Assembly: GCA_021791135.1 (NCBI GenBank) | Contig: JAJYXD010000049.1 | Span: 1-13,520, forward strand | Direction of reading: 5' to 3' | Length of the DNA stretch: 13,520 nucleotides | From: a bacterium | Lineage (GTDB): Bacteria; Patescibacteriota; Minisyncoccia; UBA6257; GWB1-50-10 | In this document: positions 11,896 to 13,520 of the stretch, piece by piece | How the letters are laid out: each line of letters opens with the position of its first letter | How positions within the stretch are numbered: the first letter of the stretch is position 1 | Program-made: the position numbers and the translations under genes | Notes under the pieces: generated by a model | Database searches by the model: none | What the model was told of the DNA's origin: nothing | Seen by the model: only the letters and a program-made list of their open reading frames with translations

Positions 11896-13449
11896 ATGAA
11901 GCAGACGTTTTTACTCGTGGTTTTGGACGGATGGGGGATCGGGGCATTGGACGAATCGAATCCCATCTATCGCGCGGAGCCGCAGGTTATGAGAACCATT
12001 CAAAGCAATTTTCCTTCCGGTGCCCTTCAGGCGTCCGGAATTGCCGTAGGGCTTCCGTGGGAAGAGGAAGGGAATAGCGAAGTGGGGCACCTCACCATGG
12101 GCGCGGGAAAGGTGTTGTATCAGCACTTTCCCCGCATCTCGCTTGCGATTGAGGACGGAAGTTTCTTCGAGAACCCCGCGCTTCTTTCTGCCTTCGCGCA
12201 CGCAGAAAAAAACAAGAGTACCGTGCATCTTGTGGGACTTCTCTCCGAAGGAAATGTTCACTCGTCTCTTGACCATCTGGCGGCGCTCGTGAAGATGGCG
12301 CGCGAGAAGAACATACCGTTTCTTCTTCAGCTTATTTCGGATGGAAGGGACAGCGCTCCGGAATCCGTGGAGCGGCTTATGGAAAAACTTTCCGAGAGGA
12401 CGGGGACCGACATGATGCCGTTTCTCGCGAGTGTGAGCGGAAGATATTATGCGATGGATCGGGATAGCCATTGGGAGAGAACCGAGAAGGCGTATGCGAT
12501 TCTCACGCGAGGATCGGAAGAGGGAACTACGCTTCGGAAGGCGGCTCAAGATACGTACGAGAAAAAACTGAATGACGAATACATCACGCCGTCGGTTGTC
12601 GGCGTTTCGCGTCCTGTTAAAGACAACGACGCGGTTATTTTTTTCAACTTCAGAGAAGACAGAATGCGTCAGCTTGCCGGTGCCTTACTCGACCCGAACT
12701 TCTCTCAGTTTCCCGTGGAGCATCTCAAAAACCTTTATACCGCGACGATGACGGAGTACGACCCCGAATTCAAAACGAAGGTCGCATTTCCAGAAGAGGT
12801 TGTAGAGTGTCCTTTTGGGAAAGTGCTTTCGGAAGAAGGAAAGACGCAGCTTCGCATTGCGGAGACGGAGAAGTACGCGCACGTGACCTATTTTTTAAAC
12901 GGCTTACGAGAAGAGCCGTATAAAAACGAGTTTAGGGTGCTTATCCCCTCGCGGCGCATCGTGAGGCACGACGAACATCCCGAGATGATGGCGGGAGCGA
13001 TCACCGATCGCGTGCTTACGGCTCTGAATGAACGCACCTACGACTTCATTCTCGTGAACTACGCGAATGCGGACATGGTGGCGCACACGGGAAACTACGA
13101 GGCGACGCTCCGTGCCGTGAAAATCTTGGACGAGCAGATCGGAAAACTGGTGAAAACAATACTCGATCAGGACGACGTGATGCTTATTACCTCGGATCAC
13201 GGGAATGCGGAGGTGCTTTTGGATCTGACGACGGGGGAGCCGGAGACGAAGCACAATGCGAGTCCCGTGCCGGTCTATCTCGTGGGGAAACAATTCAGAA
13301 AGAAGACGCCGAAGGATCCTCTTATAACACTCCCTATAATCGGGATGCTTTCGGATGTGGCGCCGACGCTTCTTGAACTCATGGGAGTCAAAAAACCGAA
13401 AGAGATGACGGGGGAGAGTTTGATGCCGCAGCTTCTTGCGGAGGAGTAG
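11896..13449 (+). CDS. gpmI: 2,3-bisphosphoglycerate-independent phosphoglycerate mutase
   Basis: This glycolytic enzyme interconverts 3- and 2-phosphoglycerate without a bisphosphoglycerate cofactor. From the ATG at 11896 it has 517 residues, matching iPGM (about 510). The first metal site is in LDGWG (D11), and the phospho-acceptor serine is S61 in GNSEVGHLTMGAG. The transferase domain has GNVHSS, SDGRDSAP and ASVSGRYYAMDRDSHWERTEKAY. The phosphatase domain has NFREDRMRQL, ETEKYAHVTYFLNG, NADMVAHTGNYEAT and TSDHGNAE, all typical of the alkaline-phosphatase superfamily metal sites. A GTG at 11878 would add six residues, but iPGM proteins normally begin close to the LDGWG motif and a promoter overlaps that stretch. 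No Shine-Dalgarno is seen. It is divergent from RNase Y. Confidence 0.97.
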   Translation: MKQTFLLVVLDGWGIGALDESNPIYRAEPQVMRTIQSNFPSGALQASGIAVGLPWEEEGNSEVGHLTMGAGKVLYQHFPRISLAIEDGSFFENPALLSAFAHAEKNKSTVHLVGLLSEGNVHSSLDHLAALVKMAREKNIPFLLQLISDGRDSAPESVERLMEKLSERTGTDMMPFLASVSGRYYAMDRDSHWERTEKAYAILTRGSEEGTTLRKAAQDTYEKKLNDEYITPSVVGVSRPVKDNDAVIFFNFREDRMRQLAGALLDPNFSQFPVEHLKNLYTATMTEYDPEFKTKVAFPEEVVECPFGKVLSEEGKTQLRIAETEKYAHVTYFLNGLREEPYKNEFRVLIPSRRIVRHDEHPEMMAGAITDRVLTALNERTYDFILVNYANADMVAHTGNYEATLRAVKILDEQIGKLVKTILDQDDVMLITSDHGNAEVLLDLTTGEPETKHNASPVPVYLVGKQFRKKTPKDPLITLPIIGMLSDVAPTLLELMGVKKPKEMTGESLMPQLLAEE

Positions 13450-13478
13450 GAAAAATATTTTCTACACTACACTCCTCC
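13440..13478 (+). other. inverted repeat over the gpmI stop codon
   Basis: GGAGGAGT (13440-13447) pairs with ACTCCTCC (13471-13478) around a 23-nt AT-rich loop, overlapping the TAG stop. It may form the end of the gpmI transcript, but the loop is large and no U-run follows. Confidence 0.3.
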
Positions 13479-13494
13479 TCAACTCGGGCGCTCC

Positions 13495-13508
13495 GGGCCG
13501 CTTGGCCC
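13495..13508. other. GC hairpin near the window end
   Basis: GGGCC-GCTT-GGCCC is a perfect 5-bp stem with a 4-nt loop, set in a GC-rich tail that is cut by the window edge. It could be the gpmI terminator or the start of another structured repeat. No gene is visible in 13450-13520. Confidence 0.35.
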
Positions 13509-13520
13509 AGTCTTACCCTC

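Overview
The window looks like a chromosomal housekeeping stretch from a Patescibacteria (Candidate Phyla Radiation) bacterium, probably of the Parcubacteria group. This is an inference, not a proof. The signs are tightly packed genes with gaps of 4-6 nt, mostly weak or absent Shine-Dalgarno sites, a lone membrane-anchored family-5 solute-binding protein with no permease genes, an ECF sigma / small membrane protein / secreted protein trio, a free-standing short GIY-YIG protein beside a tRNA, and tRNA genes without an encoded CCA.

Layout. At 1-3114 everything is on the minus strand: trpS (TrpRS), RNase J and a class II tRNA-Leu(CAG). From 7063 down to 3031 runs a compact minus-strand gene string: an anchored coiled-coil-like protein, a YvlD/phage-holin-4-like membrane protein, secG, a family-5 solute-binding protein, a bifunctional phosphoglucose/phosphomannose isomerase, and the tRNA-Leu only 6 nt after the isomerase stop. 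A 123-bp element with 18-bp terminal inverted repeats appears to be inserted exactly at the start codon of the holin-like gene. At 7180-9634 the plus strand carries tRNA-Gly(TCC), a GIY-YIG protein followed by a partial copy of the tRNA 3' end, then an ECF sigma factor, an overlapping candidate anti-sigma protein and a secreted protein, ending in a strong bidirectional terminator. At 9694-11771 the minus strand carries HU and RNase Y, separated by a GC-rich, highly foldable element of about 148 nt. At 11896-13449 the plus strand carries gpmI, divergent from RNase Y.

How it works together. The set covers tRNA charging (TrpRS), mRNA decay (RNase J and RNase Y), sugar-phosphate metabolism (PGI/PMI, GpmI), secretion (SecG), nucleoid structure (HU) and one envelope-type signalling module (ECF sigma with candidate anti-sigma). 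Three putative promoters share an extended -10 of the form TGGTATAAT with no convincing -35. No CRISPR array, complete transposase gene or known defence system is visible. The most notable non-gene signals are the MITE-like insertion (6336-6458), the structured GC-rich element (10094-10241), the tRNA-end repeat beside the GIY-YIG gene, and the operator-like TTACA repeats before the sigma gene.
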